Shown here in pieces: positions 51,171-59,721 of a stretch of DNA of 64,000 nt. Position numbers and translations under genes: made by a program. Position 1 is the stretch's first letter, and every line of letters starts with the position of its first letter. The notes below the pieces were generated by a model. The model saw only the letters and a program-made list of their open reading frames with translations, had not been told where the DNA came from and searched no databases. The stretch covers positions 1 through 64,000 of the forward strand of contig SLNO01000024.1 in the NCBI GenBank assembly GCA_007132975.1, in the 5' to 3' direction. Origin of the DNA: Balneolales bacterium. Lineage in GTDB: Bacteria; Bacteroidota; Rhodothermia; Balneolales; Natronogracilivirgulaceae.

Positions 51171-51302
51171 GGAAATTTCAAGGGGTGAATGTGATGAGCC
51201 GGTCTCTGGCGGGTTGCGCGCAATCCAGGTTTGGTGCACGATAGTCTGGTTGGTGCACGATAGGGGATCAGTTTGGATTCCGGCAGGGCTAAAAATAAGG
51301 AA

Positions 51303-52967
51303 TTACTTGCGGATACGCCATTCCGCCGGATAATAGTTGTTCATTCGCCGGCCAACGTTCTTTATCCAGCCAAGCGCAAGCCCGTCATGGAGAACCAGGT
51401 TCCATCCCGCAGGCGCATCCGTTGGCACGGTCAGGTTTTCCCGGCGAAGGTAGCGTGTGGCCTCATCGCGGCTGAGGTCCATCACCGGGAAGGCGAATTG
51501 GTTCAGGTGGATGTCGAAGGCGGCCGCAGGCGAGGGGATGACCTCATCGCGGATGACGCGTCCTGCTTCGGTTCCGGAATGACGTACAAATAGCGGAATG
51601 ACAAGTTGCCGCAGCAGGGGGAGATGGCCGGAGCGGATGCGGAACAGGCGATTCTCCAACTGGTACCACTCGAAATCGTGACCGGTAAACCAGCTTTGCG
51701 TTTTGGAGAGGATGGATGGGTTGGGTTGCGTCAATTCGGGCGGACCGGTGGCGGAACTCCCGGAAGACTTGCGGCCGGTTTTGCCATGACGGAATCGTTT
51801 TCCGGTATGCATTTCATCGGAAAGCGGACCCTTCTTTTGTGAAGTTGCACCTATATCTCGAACCGCGTCATAACTATACGCACTTTTAGCGTTATATGTG
51901 GCTTCAGGATCAATATGCTCATGATTATGCGTCATGGAATCAGGCTTTCGGACAATGCCAGCGAAGAATCCCTCGCCCTGGGATCGGTGCGGATGGAAAG
52001 CGTACCCGTTAGCATCGCCATCGCAGACCTCCCGGATTAACGGTTCCGGCCCTTGCGTCAAAAACGATGCCGCATCCACCCGTACCGGCTCACCGCCGGT
52101 ATGTTCCATGAGCCAGGCAAGGTTGTGTTCGTTCTCATCCGGATTGAAAGTACAGGTGGTGTAAACGAGCAATCCGCCGGGCCGAAGGGCGGGCCAGAGC
52201 TCGGAAAGGATGGAGCGTTGGCGCAGGGCGCAATGTCTTCCGTTGTCGGAGGACCATTCCCGACGCGAAGCGGAGTCCTTGCGGAAAAGTCCCTCGCCGG
52301 AGCAGGGGGCATCGGCCAGGATAAGGTCGAAAAAACCGGGCAAGCGACGGAAATGAGACGGGTCGTTCTGAGTGACGACGATGTTCCCGGTCCCCCATTT
52401 CGTGCTGTTTTCCAAAAGGGGCGGCACGCGTGAACGGATAACCTCGTTGGCTACGACGAGTGCGTCCGGGAAAAGGGCAGCCAGGAGCGTTGTCTTGCCG
52501 CCGGGAGCGGCGCAGGCATCGAGGATGGTCGAGGGCGGCCGAAAAAAACCGGCAAGCCCGGAGGCGCCGGATCGCAGGCCATCGGATGGCCCGGAGTAGG
52601 TGACAGCAGAAGCAGAATCGGCCGGCGCAGTGCGGTAAACAGAGCCGGTTGCTGCCAGTACGTGCTCCAGGAACATGGAACTGGCCTCCTGGACGTAGTA
52701 GGCGCCAGCGTGGAACAGCGGGTCGTGCGTGAAAGACGGGCGCTCCGGCAGGAAACGACCGTGGAGCGACCAGGGAACGGGTTCACCGGGTGGCAGCGGA
52801 CGGCTGCGGATGCGTTCCCATTTATGTGGGTTCAAGCGAATGGATGTTTCGGGAGGAAGGTCCAGCGCCGCCGTGAATTCCTTGTGCTCATCCGGAAACT
52901 GCTCGCGGATCCGACGGATGAATGCATCGGGCAGAGCTGGTATTTTTGTGTTCCGGGGATTGGACAT
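51303..52967 (-). CDS. NOL1/NOP2/Sun-type rRNA cytosine-C5 methyltransferase (RsmF-like)
   Basis: 554 residues, longer than the usual 450-470. The N-domain has TSIRLNPHKW and YVQEASSMFLEHVL. The SAM-binding core has ILDACAAPGGKTTLL, and the catalytic Cys pair is in ADAPCSGEG and YTTCTFNPDENE. The C-terminal PUA-like domain is FPVMDLSRDEATRYLRRENL...GWNLV. The enzyme makes m5C in 16S rRNA. Two low-complexity inserts, one at about 125-147 before the SAM motif and one of about 80 residues near 345-425, account for the length. Confidence 0.9.
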   Translation of the reverse strand: MSNPRNTKIPALPDAFIRRIREQFPDEHKEFTAALDLPPETSIRLNPHKWERIRSRPLPPGEPVPWSLHGRFLPERPSFTHDPLFHAGAYYVQEASSMFLEHVLAATGSVYRTAPADSASAVTYSGPSDGLRSGASGLAGFFRPPSTILDACAAPGGKTTLLAALFPDALVVANEVIRSRVPPLLENSTKWGTGNIVVTQNDPSHFRRLPGFFDLILADAPCSGEGLFRKDSASRREWSSDNGRHCALRQRSILSELWPALRPGGLLVYTTCTFNPDENEHNLAWLMEHTGGEPVRVDAASFLTQGPEPLIREVCDGDANGYAFHPHRSQGEGFFAGIVRKPDSMTHNHEHIDPEATYNAKSAYSYDAVRDIGATSQKKGPLSDEMHTGKRFRHGKTGRKSSGSSATGPPELTQPNPSILSKTQSWFTGHDFEWYQLENRLFRIRSGHLPLLRQLVIPLFVRHSGTEAGRVIRDEVIPSPAAAFDIHLNQFAFPVMDLSRDEATRYLRRENLTVPTDAPAGWNLVLHDGLALGWIKNVGRRMNNYYPAEWRIRK

Positions 52968-53020
52968 GGAGCCGGATTGCCTGGGCGGAATGCTTTTCTG
53001 TGGCGGTTTGGTGGATTGTG

Positions 53021-54106
53021 TCAGGATAGATGCGGCGGCGTCTCACCAGACGATGGCTGCCGTCCGGAAATCGGTGTCCGTCCGGGAGCCGGCCCTGTTG
53101 CCGATCCCGAGGCGGGTGACTGCCCGTAGTCCGGGCCTGTGCCTGGTGCATTGCCGGACTCGTCATCTGCCATGCCCCACCCGGTGTATCCCTCGCGCGA
53201 ACGGTCGTAGTAGCGGATGGTCGGGTAAGCGAAGGAGATATCCTCATGCTTCGAGAATTCGTTGAGCACCTCCTCCCATATCTGCTGCTCGGTGCCGCGA
53301 CGGGTGCGCGGATTGGTCAGATAGCGGATGGTCAGCACGATACCAAAATCCTTGACATATGTGTATACCGTGGGGGTGAGGATGCGATACGTGATAAGAT
53401 AGGAGCGCGCTGCGCTGCGCAGCTGCTCCTTGGCCTGGTCCGAGATGTTGGCCGAGTGCCGGTCGGCGATCTCCTGCAGCAGTTTCTTTGCCTTCTTCCA
53501 GTTGCTCTCCAGGCTGACGCGCACCGGGATCTCGTTCCATATGAACTGGAAATCGGCGGTATAGTTGCCAATGTTCTCCGTGAAAACCTTGTGATTGGGG
53601 ATGTGGATGACCCTGCCCGTGCTCTGGTCCGCATCCACCCAGTTTCCGATCTCCATGACGGTGAACTTGAAAATGCGCTGGTCAATGACATCGCCGTGGA
53701 TACCGGCTATCTCGATCCGGTCGCCCAGTTCGAAAGGCTTGCGCCACAACAGGAAAAGCCATCCCGCAAGGTCGGCCACCGATTCTTTGAGGGCAATGAC
53801 CAGTGCCGCCGATACAATGCCGAGGAACGTGGCCACGCTCTGAAACCCCTCGAACCACGTGCGTCCAAGTATGAGGATGGCGATGAAAAAGAGCGTCCGC
53901 GTCAGGTACTTGCGCCACTTGTAGTGCAGCTCGGGGTCTTCGGTCCGGCGATACACGATGCGCATGATGATCTTGCGGAGCAGCCAAAAAACGAAGATCA
54001 ACCCCACCGTGAAGATCAGGTTCTGAGTGAACCCGTGACCCAAGTCCGCCATATCGGCTACTGAGCGGGTGATCCGGTCAACAATATTGATATCCTCCTG
54101 CATCAT
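53021..54106 (-). CDS. MscS-family mechanosensitive channel
   Basis: 361 residues. Three membrane helices (about 28-47, 70-87, 92-122) precede the pore-domain sequence VATFLGIVSAALVIALKESV. A beta domain with GDRIEIAGIHGDVIDQ and VIHIPNHKVF follows; the latter is the conserved MscS loop. The C-terminal 50 residues are a Gly/Ser/Pro-rich disordered tail. It is distinct from the shorter MscS gene at 37139. It stands alone, upstream of the methyltransferase gene on the same strand. Confidence 0.9.
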   Translation of the reverse strand: MMQEDINIVDRITRSVADMADLGHGFTQNLIFTVGLIFVFWLLRKIIMRIVYRRTEDPELHYKWRKYLTRTLFFIAILILGRTWFEGFQSVATFLGIVSAALVIALKESVADLAGWLFLLWRKPFELGDRIEIAGIHGDVIDQRIFKFTVMEIGNWVDADQSTGRVIHIPNHKVFTENIGNYTADFQFIWNEIPVRVSLESNWKKAKKLLQEIADRHSANISDQAKEQLRSAARSYLITYRILTPTVYTYVKDFGIVLTIRYLTNPRTRRGTEQQIWEEVLNEFSKHEDISFAYPTIRYYDRSREGYTGWGMADDESGNAPGTGPDYGQSPASGSATGPAPGRTPISGRQPSSGETPPHLS

Positions 54107-54212
54107 ACTCTGGAAGCGGTGAGCCCGTTATTTTTACACGTGCGAAAGTTTGAAATGATACGATAATTCGGTAATTTACAAATCTTATCCCGACAATAGT
54201 AGCGACAAAATC

Positions 54213-54587
54213 ATGCTTTATACACTGACTATCATTCTAATTACGATCATCGCGTTCCTGATGGTCATCGTAGTTCTGCTCCAGAGCGGGCAGGGACAAG
54301 GTCTTTCCGGCGGTATTGCCGGCGGCGGTGGTATGGTCGGAGGCGCCAACATGATGGGTGCCCGGAGAACCGCGGATTTCCTCTCCAAAGCCACCACGGT
54401 ACTGGCTACGCTCTTCCTTACACTGTGTGTGCTCGCAAATTTCTTTATCGATCGCGAAGCCGTGACCCAAAGCACCATCCAGGACAGGGCCATGCCGATC
54501 CAGACCGAGCAGGACTTTGGCGCCCCGGCGGAAACACCACCGGCACTTCCTCCGCAGGATCAGGGATCCGACCCCCTTCCGGAATAG
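54213..54587 (+). CDS. secG: Protein translocase subunit SecG
   Basis: 124 residues. The first helix is TIILITIIAFLMVIVVLLQSGQGQGL, recognised in parts (VVLLQSGQGQGLSGG), then a glycine-rich loop (GGIAGGGGMVGG) and a second helix (ATTVLATLFLTLCVLANFF). This is the SecG plan with the conserved loop. An acidic Pro-rich C-terminal tail is extra. It is a stabilising subunit of SecYEG. It stands alone and diverges from the MscS gene. Confidence 0.93.
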   Translation: MLYTLTIILITIIAFLMVIVVLLQSGQGQGLSGGIAGGGGMVGGANMMGARRTADFLSKATTVLATLFLTLCVLANFFIDREAVTQSTIQDRAMPIQTEQDFGAPAETPPALPPQDQGSDPLPE

Positions 54588-54611
54588 CAGCTGCCTCCTG
54601 CAGGGCAGCTG

Positions 54612-54653
54612 GTTGCTGAGCATCAACAAGTAGTTGCTGAGCATCATCAAGCC
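54612..54653. repeat. Two tandem 21-bp repeats after secG
   Basis: GTTGCTGAGCATCAACAAGTA is followed directly by GTTGCTGAGCATCATCAAGCC. They lie in the 3' region between secG and the convergent SRAP gene and show no coding sense. Confidence 0.6.
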
Positions 54654-54670
54654 GCAGAACAGCCTCGGCC

Positions 54671-55351
54671 CTATTTGAGCCTGGGGTTGATGAGATCCGG
54701 ACCGTTGTTGCGCGCGTTATTCACGTTTGTGCCAACTTTGTACGCGGACATGTATTCGGTTGGATACGGCCTGAGCAGTGATTGCAGCATCTCAGGCCTG
54801 GGCTGCACCGGATTAAGCCAGACATTGTAATCATCCTCCCGAAGGATCACCGGCATGCGGTCATGCAGCGGTTGCATCAGTGCGTTGGCCTCGGTCGTCA
54901 GAATGGCAAAGGTGTGCAGTTCATTTCCGCTGCCATCCTTGTGCGTTTCATAGATACCGGCCATACCGAAAAGGTCCTGGTTGAGCAGCCTGATGTAGAA
55001 AGGTATTTTTTTCCCATCCCCGAAGTCTTTCCACTCGTAAAAGCCGTTGGCGGGCACAATGCATCTTTTCCGCTGGAATGCTTTTTTAAAGGAGGGTTTT
55101 TCGTTCACCGTCTCGCTGCGCGCGTTGATAAGCGGCTTCCAGTCTGACAGGTCCTTGACAAACGGCGGGACGAGCCCCCATTTCAGGGCACCTGCAACCC
55201 GGTCATGGGTGCCCTGTGTGAGCACAACGGGCCGAACCGTGCCAGGGGCCGCGTTATAGTCGGGTTGGATGAGATCATCGTCGGCAATGGCGACATCGAA
55301 TTGCACCTCGATGGCTTTTTTATCCGAATAAAGCGTGTATCTTCCGCACAT
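54671..55351 (-). CDS. SRAP-domain protein (HMCES/YedK family)
   Basis: 226 residues. The catalytic N-terminal Cys is in MCGRYTLYSD, and the conserved NAR in LINARSETV, the Glu in PANGFYEWKD and the His in MQPLHDRMPVIL are all present. These proteins form a stable thiazolidine crosslink with abasic sites in single-stranded DNA and protect replication forks. The family is single-domain and length is normal. It is encoded convergently to secG and divergently from the CPBP gene. Confidence 0.95.
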   Translation of the reverse strand: MCGRYTLYSDKKAIEVQFDVAIADDDLIQPDYNAAPGTVRPVVLTQGTHDRVAGALKWGLVPPFVKDLSDWKPLINARSETVNEKPSFKKAFQRKRCIVPANGFYEWKDFGDGKKIPFYIRLLNQDLFGMAGIYETHKDGSGNELHTFAILTTEANALMQPLHDRMPVILREDDYNVWLNPVQPRPEMLQSLLRPYPTEYMSAYKVGTNVNNARNNGPDLINPRLK

Positions 55352-55443
55352 AATCGATCCTTGTACATAGAAAAAGGTTGATTTGCCGCGTCATTTATTG
55401 CGGCTTCCGGTCTTGCCGGACCGTCAAGATACATCATTTTTCA

Positions 55444-56391
55444 ATGACTGTTTACCCGATGACACCGTTTCAGACCATTTTTGTTTCAACGGACGGACGC
55501 ATCCGTGCAGGCTGGCGGCTGCTCATGCAGCTGGTGCTCAGCATTCTGATCTACATCCCACTGTCACTGGTCGCCGCACAGTTCGGCGGACAAAGAACGC
55601 AGATGGTGGCTTTCGGAGTGGCGGTAACCATAGCCATCTGGCTGGCAGCCGTGGCGTTCGACAGACGTCCGATGCGGGACTTTGGGCTCAGGATAGACAC
55701 CCAGTGGTGGCGCGACTGCCTGGCCGGATTTCTTCTCGCAACCATGGTCATGTCCCTTATTGTGCTCTTCCAGTGGGCCATGGGGTGGATAGAGTTCACG
55801 GGATACGGGTGGGACCGCGCATCGCAACGAAATTTCGTTGTCATGCTGGGGGGATATGTACTGGCGATGGCTGTTGTTGGTTTTTATGAAGAGCTTTGGT
55901 CGCGTGGATACCAGTTAAAGAACCTTACGGAGGGTTTTTACACCGGTAGCAACCGGAACGTCGCTGGTCTGGCTGCCATCGCTATTTCGTCACTTGTTTT
56001 CGGGTTTTTGCATATTGGAAATCCAAATATCACTTTGCTTGGAATTGTCGTCATCATTCTGGCAGGTGTGATGTTTGCGATGTCCTATGTGATGACCGGC
56101 CAGTTGGGCTTTGCAGTAGGGTTGCATTTTGCATGGAACGTCATCCAGGGCGCGCTTTACGGGCTGCCGGTGAGCGGGGTCCGTTTCAGGCAGTCGGTGC
56201 TGCAATTTGAAGCTTCGGGTCCCGAACTCTGGACCGGCGGACGTTTTGGTCCCGAAGGCGGCATACTCGGAGTGATCGGTGTCCTGCTTATTATGCTGCT
56301 CACCTGGTCGCTGCTGCGCCGCCGAGGCCTGCGCCTGGCCATATCAGATGAGCTTGTGCGTCCGCCATCTTCCCCTGACACTTACCATTGA
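55444..56391 (+). CDS. CPBP-family intramembrane protease (CAAX protease/bacteriocin-processing)
   Basis: 315 residues from the ATG at 55444 (a longer frame begins antisense to the SRAP leader). About eight membrane helices. The three catalytic motifs are EELWSRGYQLKN (EExxxR), FGFLHIGNPN (FxxxH) and HFAWNVIQGALYG (HxxxN/B). Members cleave prenylated or other membrane peptides; the substrate here is unknown. The promoter lies in the 90-bp gap shared with the divergent SRAP gene. Confidence 0.9.
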   Translation: MTVYPMTPFQTIFVSTDGRIRAGWRLLMQLVLSILIYIPLSLVAAQFGGQRTQMVAFGVAVTIAIWLAAVAFDRRPMRDFGLRIDTQWWRDCLAGFLLATMVMSLIVLFQWAMGWIEFTGYGWDRASQRNFVVMLGGYVLAMAVVGFYEELWSRGYQLKNLTEGFYTGSNRNVAGLAAIAISSLVFGFLHIGNPNITLLGIVVIILAGVMFAMSYVMTGQLGFAVGLHFAWNVIQGALYGLPVSGVRFRQSVLQFEASGPELWTGGRFGPEGGILGVIGVLLIMLLTWSLLRRRGLRLAISDELVRPPSSPDTYH

Positions 56392-56475
56392 CTGCTTTTT
56401 TGTGTATATTATACGGATAGCATGAATTGCTTATTTAAAAGAAATAAGCCAATATTTTAAACACAGCAGATAATT

Positions 56476-58368
56476 TTGTCATTTGATAGATTCAACCTCC
56501 AGAGCGAGGTATTAGACGGTTTGAGGGATATGGGATTTGAAAAGCCCACCCCAATCCAGGAAGCATGTATTCCACTGATCATGGAAGGCCGGGATGTCCT
56601 GGCCTCAGCACAAACAGGAACCGGCAAGACGGCGGCTTTCGCCATCCCGGTCCTTCACAACCTTCTTGAAAAAAAGAAGAAAAAACAGGAAGGCATCCGT
56701 GCTCTGGTGATCACACCCACCCGCGAACTTGCCAGCCAGGTCGACGAGGCGTTTTTCGCCATCGGATACCATACCGGTCTCACCACGGCCAAGGTATACG
56801 GCGGGGACGATTGGTCGCGTCAGGAAAAGGCGCTTTCGCGCGGAACAAATATCATTGTTGCCACACCGGGAAGATTGCTCGACCATATCAAAATCCACGA
56901 TGTGGATTTCAGCAACATCGACTTCCTCATCCTCGATGAAGCCGACCGGATGCTGGACATGGGTTTTATCCCCGATATCACGCAGATTGTCAGCAAGCTT
57001 CCGAAAGAGCGCCAGACCCTGCTGTTCTCGGCCACCATCCCCCCGAAAATAGAACAGCTCGCCAGGAAGATGATGAGCAACCCCGAGCGGGTCAACATGG
57101 CGCCCCCCAACATGGCCGCCGAAGGTGTGACTCAGGGCATGTATTATGTAGAGGAGCGGGACAAGCTGCCGCTGGTGCTGCATCTTTTCGAAAAAGAGCA
57201 GTGGTCCTCTGCCATCATATTCATGTCCACAAAGCGAGCGGTCGACAAACTGGGCCGCGAGCTCCGGAAAAAAGGCGCTGATGTGACGAGCATACACGGT
57301 GACCGCACACAGGCTGAAAGGGAAAAGGCGCTTGAAAGTTTCCGCAAAGGCGAGTTCAGGATCATCGTTGCAACCGACGTCATGTCCCGCGGAATCGATG
57401 TGGAGGGGATTTCCCACATTATCAACTTCAGTGTGCCCCATGACGTGGAAGACTATGTCCACCGGATCGGACGTACTGCCCGTGCCGAAGCCAAGGGCGA
57501 TGCCATCACCCTGGTTTCCGGTCAGGACCGCCGTTACATGGAGAACATCATCCGGGCGATGAAATCAACAATCACAAAGTTGGAAGTACCGGACATTCTC
57601 GGCGATAAGAAGGATGATCGCGAGAAGAGAGATGACCGCGAGAAGAGGGATGACCGCGGCGGGAAAGATGCCCGTGACACCCGTGCGAAGCAGGAGAAAC
57701 CGGGCAAGGAGAAAGAACAGAAAGAAACCGGAAAGGCTGCAAAAGATCAAAAGGATGAAGGAAAGCCGGATGCGGCCAAACCGGAATCCACCCAGGATGA
57801 CTCCGAAGACCGTCCGAAACGCCGCCGCGGCAGAAAACGTCCGGGCGGACGACGCCGAACCGGTAAAAGCCAGGACCAGGGCGGCGATGAACAGCAATCG
57901 GCCGGGAAAAAGGACCAGAAGGCAGCCGATGATGGCGATAAGAAGAGTTCTCGTGCAAAAACCGCTCCCAAGGCCGATGACAAGCAGCCTGCCCCCAAGG
58001 GCCGGGAAAAGAAGGAGGACTCCGAACAGCCATCCGGATCCGGGCAGCGGAAATCCGGCCGAGGCCGCGGCAGAGGCAGACGAAAACCGCAGCAGCAGGA
58101 AGACCAGTCCGCCGCCGCCGAAGACTCCCGTCGCAAAGGCCGTTCCGGCCAGCGCAGGGGGCAGCAGCGCAGTGGTGGAAGGGGTCGTGGCCAGGGTTCA
58201 TCGGGACGCCAGGCCGACACCGGCCGCAAGCAATCCTCCCGGAAAGAAGCCGAACGCAAGGAACTCTTCCAGAACATCACCTCACCGGACATGGACAGGG
58301 TGAACAAAGCCGTGGACAAGAAAAAGGGTATCTGGTCGAAAGTGAAGGGTATTTTCGGAGGAAGCTGA
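56476..58368 (+). CDS. DEAD-box RNA helicase with long charged C-terminal tail
   Basis: 630 residues. The Q motif GFEKPTPIQ, motif I AQTGTGKT, motif II DEAD (LILDEADRMLD), motif III SAT and motif VI HRIGRTAR are all present. From about residue 375 the protein is a 250-residue tail of Lys/Arg/Asp/Gln repeats with RGRGRGRR and GGRGRG boxes, likely an RNA-binding disordered region. Only TTG at 56476 is available as start. The gene probably helps in ribosome assembly or cold adaptation. Its leader has ATTTTAAACACAG, only distantly like the end of the dispersed element. Confidence 0.93.
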   Translation: MSFDRFNLQSEVLDGLRDMGFEKPTPIQEACIPLIMEGRDVLASAQTGTGKTAAFAIPVLHNLLEKKKKKQEGIRALVITPTRELASQVDEAFFAIGYHTGLTTAKVYGGDDWSRQEKALSRGTNIIVATPGRLLDHIKIHDVDFSNIDFLILDEADRMLDMGFIPDITQIVSKLPKERQTLLFSATIPPKIEQLARKMMSNPERVNMAPPNMAAEGVTQGMYYVEERDKLPLVLHLFEKEQWSSAIIFMSTKRAVDKLGRELRKKGADVTSIHGDRTQAEREKALESFRKGEFRIIVATDVMSRGIDVEGISHIINFSVPHDVEDYVHRIGRTARAEAKGDAITLVSGQDRRYMENIIRAMKSTITKLEVPDILGDKKDDREKRDDREKRDDRGGKDARDTRAKQEKPGKEKEQKETGKAAKDQKDEGKPDAAKPESTQDDSEDRPKRRRGRKRPGGRRRTGKSQDQGGDEQQSAGKKDQKAADDGDKKSSRAKTAPKADDKQPAPKGREKKEDSEQPSGSGQRKSGRGRGRGRRKPQQQEDQSAAAEDSRRKGRSGQRRGQQRSGGRGRGQGSSGRQADTGRKQSSRKEAERKELFQNITSPDMDRVNKAVDKKKGIWSKVKGIFGGS

Positions 58369-58384
58369 ACATGAGAGCGGCGAA

Positions 58385-59620
58385 ATGAACATCTACGCTG
58401 TCATCATACTACTGGCCCTTGCCGTCAACTACCTGTTGAACCTCATCTCAGACCTGCTGAACCTCAGGGCACTGGAAAGCAAGCCGCCTGAGGAGTTCCG
58501 CGACGTGTATGACGAGGAGAAGTACCGCAAAGCTCAGGAGTACACAAGGGTTCGCACCCGCTTCGGGCTGCTGACATCCACATTCAGCCTTGTCGTCCTG
58601 CTTGTATTCTGGTTCGCGGGCGGTTTCAACTGGGCAGACCAGTTTGTACGAGAGTTCGGTCACGGAACCATCATTACCGGCCTTCTTTTCGTTGGCATCC
58701 TTATCCTGGCCCAGACGATCCTCTCCCTGCCATTTTCCATATACTCCACTTTTGTGATTGAAGAGCGCTTCGGCTTCAACAAGACGACACCCGCCACCTT
58801 CGTTGCCGACCGTCTCAAAGGGCTGTTGCTCACCATACTGCTTGGCGGACCGCTTCTGGCCGGTGTCATTGGCATCTTCGAATTTTTCGGCACCGTGGCC
58901 TGGCTTTACGCGTGGATTGTGGTGGTGGTGTTCACTCTCTTCGTGCAGTTCATCGCTCCCACATGGATCATGCCGCTGTTCAACAAATTCACTCTGCTGG
59001 AAGACGGCGAGCTCAAACAGGCCATTCTCGGCTATGCCGAAAAGGTCTCCTTTCCGCTGAGGGGCATCTACAAAATTGACGGTTCCCGGCGCTCCAGCAA
59101 ATCCAACGCGTTTTTCACAGGTTTCGGCCGAAACAAACGCATCGCCTTGTTCGATACGCTGATCGAAAAGCATACGGTTCCCGAACTGGTGGCCGTTCTG
59201 GCCCATGAAGTCGGGCACTACAAGAAAAAGCACATCCCCAAGAACATGATCGTCAGCATGCTGCACACCGGCGCCATGCTGTTCCTGCTTTCGCTTTTCA
59301 TTCGCGTACCCGGTCTCCACGAAGCTTTTTTCATGGAGGATATTTCCATTTATGCCGGACTTGTGTTCTTCGGGCTTCTTTATTCGCCCATTGAAATGGT
59401 CCTTTCGGTCGTCATGCAGATGGTGTCTCGCAGGCACGAGTTTGAGGCCGATCGGTTTGCCGCCGACACCACGGGCGACCCCGAGAGCATGGTCTCCGTG
59501 CTGAAGAAACTTTCGGCCGACAATCTGTCCAACCTCACGCCTCACCCATTCCACGTTTTCCTTCATTATTCGCATCCCCCGGTGCTCCAAAGGATAAAGG
59601 CCATCAGGACCGGCCGCTGA
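58385..59620 (+). CDS. M48-family CAAX prenyl protease 1-like zinc protease (Ste24)
   Basis: 411 residues. An N-terminal membrane domain of about five helices (first at 3-23) carries FVIEERFGFNKTT, a signature of Ste24. The zinc motif is HEVGHYKKKH (HExxH), with the third ligand Glu in RHEFEADRFAA. It starts 17 bp after the helicase stop, suggesting one operon. In bacteria such proteases act on misfolded membrane proteins or small peptides; the natural substrate here is unknown. Confidence 0.93.
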   Translation: MNIYAVIILLALAVNYLLNLISDLLNLRALESKPPEEFRDVYDEEKYRKAQEYTRVRTRFGLLTSTFSLVVLLVFWFAGGFNWADQFVREFGHGTIITGLLFVGILILAQTILSLPFSIYSTFVIEERFGFNKTTPATFVADRLKGLLLTILLGGPLLAGVIGIFEFFGTVAWLYAWIVVVVFTLFVQFIAPTWIMPLFNKFTLLEDGELKQAILGYAEKVSFPLRGIYKIDGSRRSSKSNAFFTGFGRNKRIALFDTLIEKHTVPELVAVLAHEVGHYKKKHIPKNMIVSMLHTGAMLFLLSLFIRVPGLHEAFFMEDISIYAGLVFFGLLYSPIEMVLSVVMQMVSRRHEFEADRFAADTTGDPESMVSVLKKLSADNLSNLTPHPFHVFLHYSHPPVLQRIKAIRTGR

Positions 59621-59721
59621 GCGCCGTTCGTCCATACTGCTCTTTTACATGTCCTGGACAGGCCTTGTCCGGCATCCTGCATCCGGCATCCTGCCTCCTC
59701 ACCATAAACTCAGGGACAGCC

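Noticed and set aside
56450-56475. ATTTTAAACACAG in front of the DEAD-box helicase gene as a seventh dispersed element
   Set aside because: Only the terminal motif matches; no arms, AGGAG or GTCATGG block precede it.
59669-59697. Short direct repeat CCGGCATCCTGC before the GH3 gene
   Set aside because: Two 12-bp copies only; too short to mean more than local slippage.
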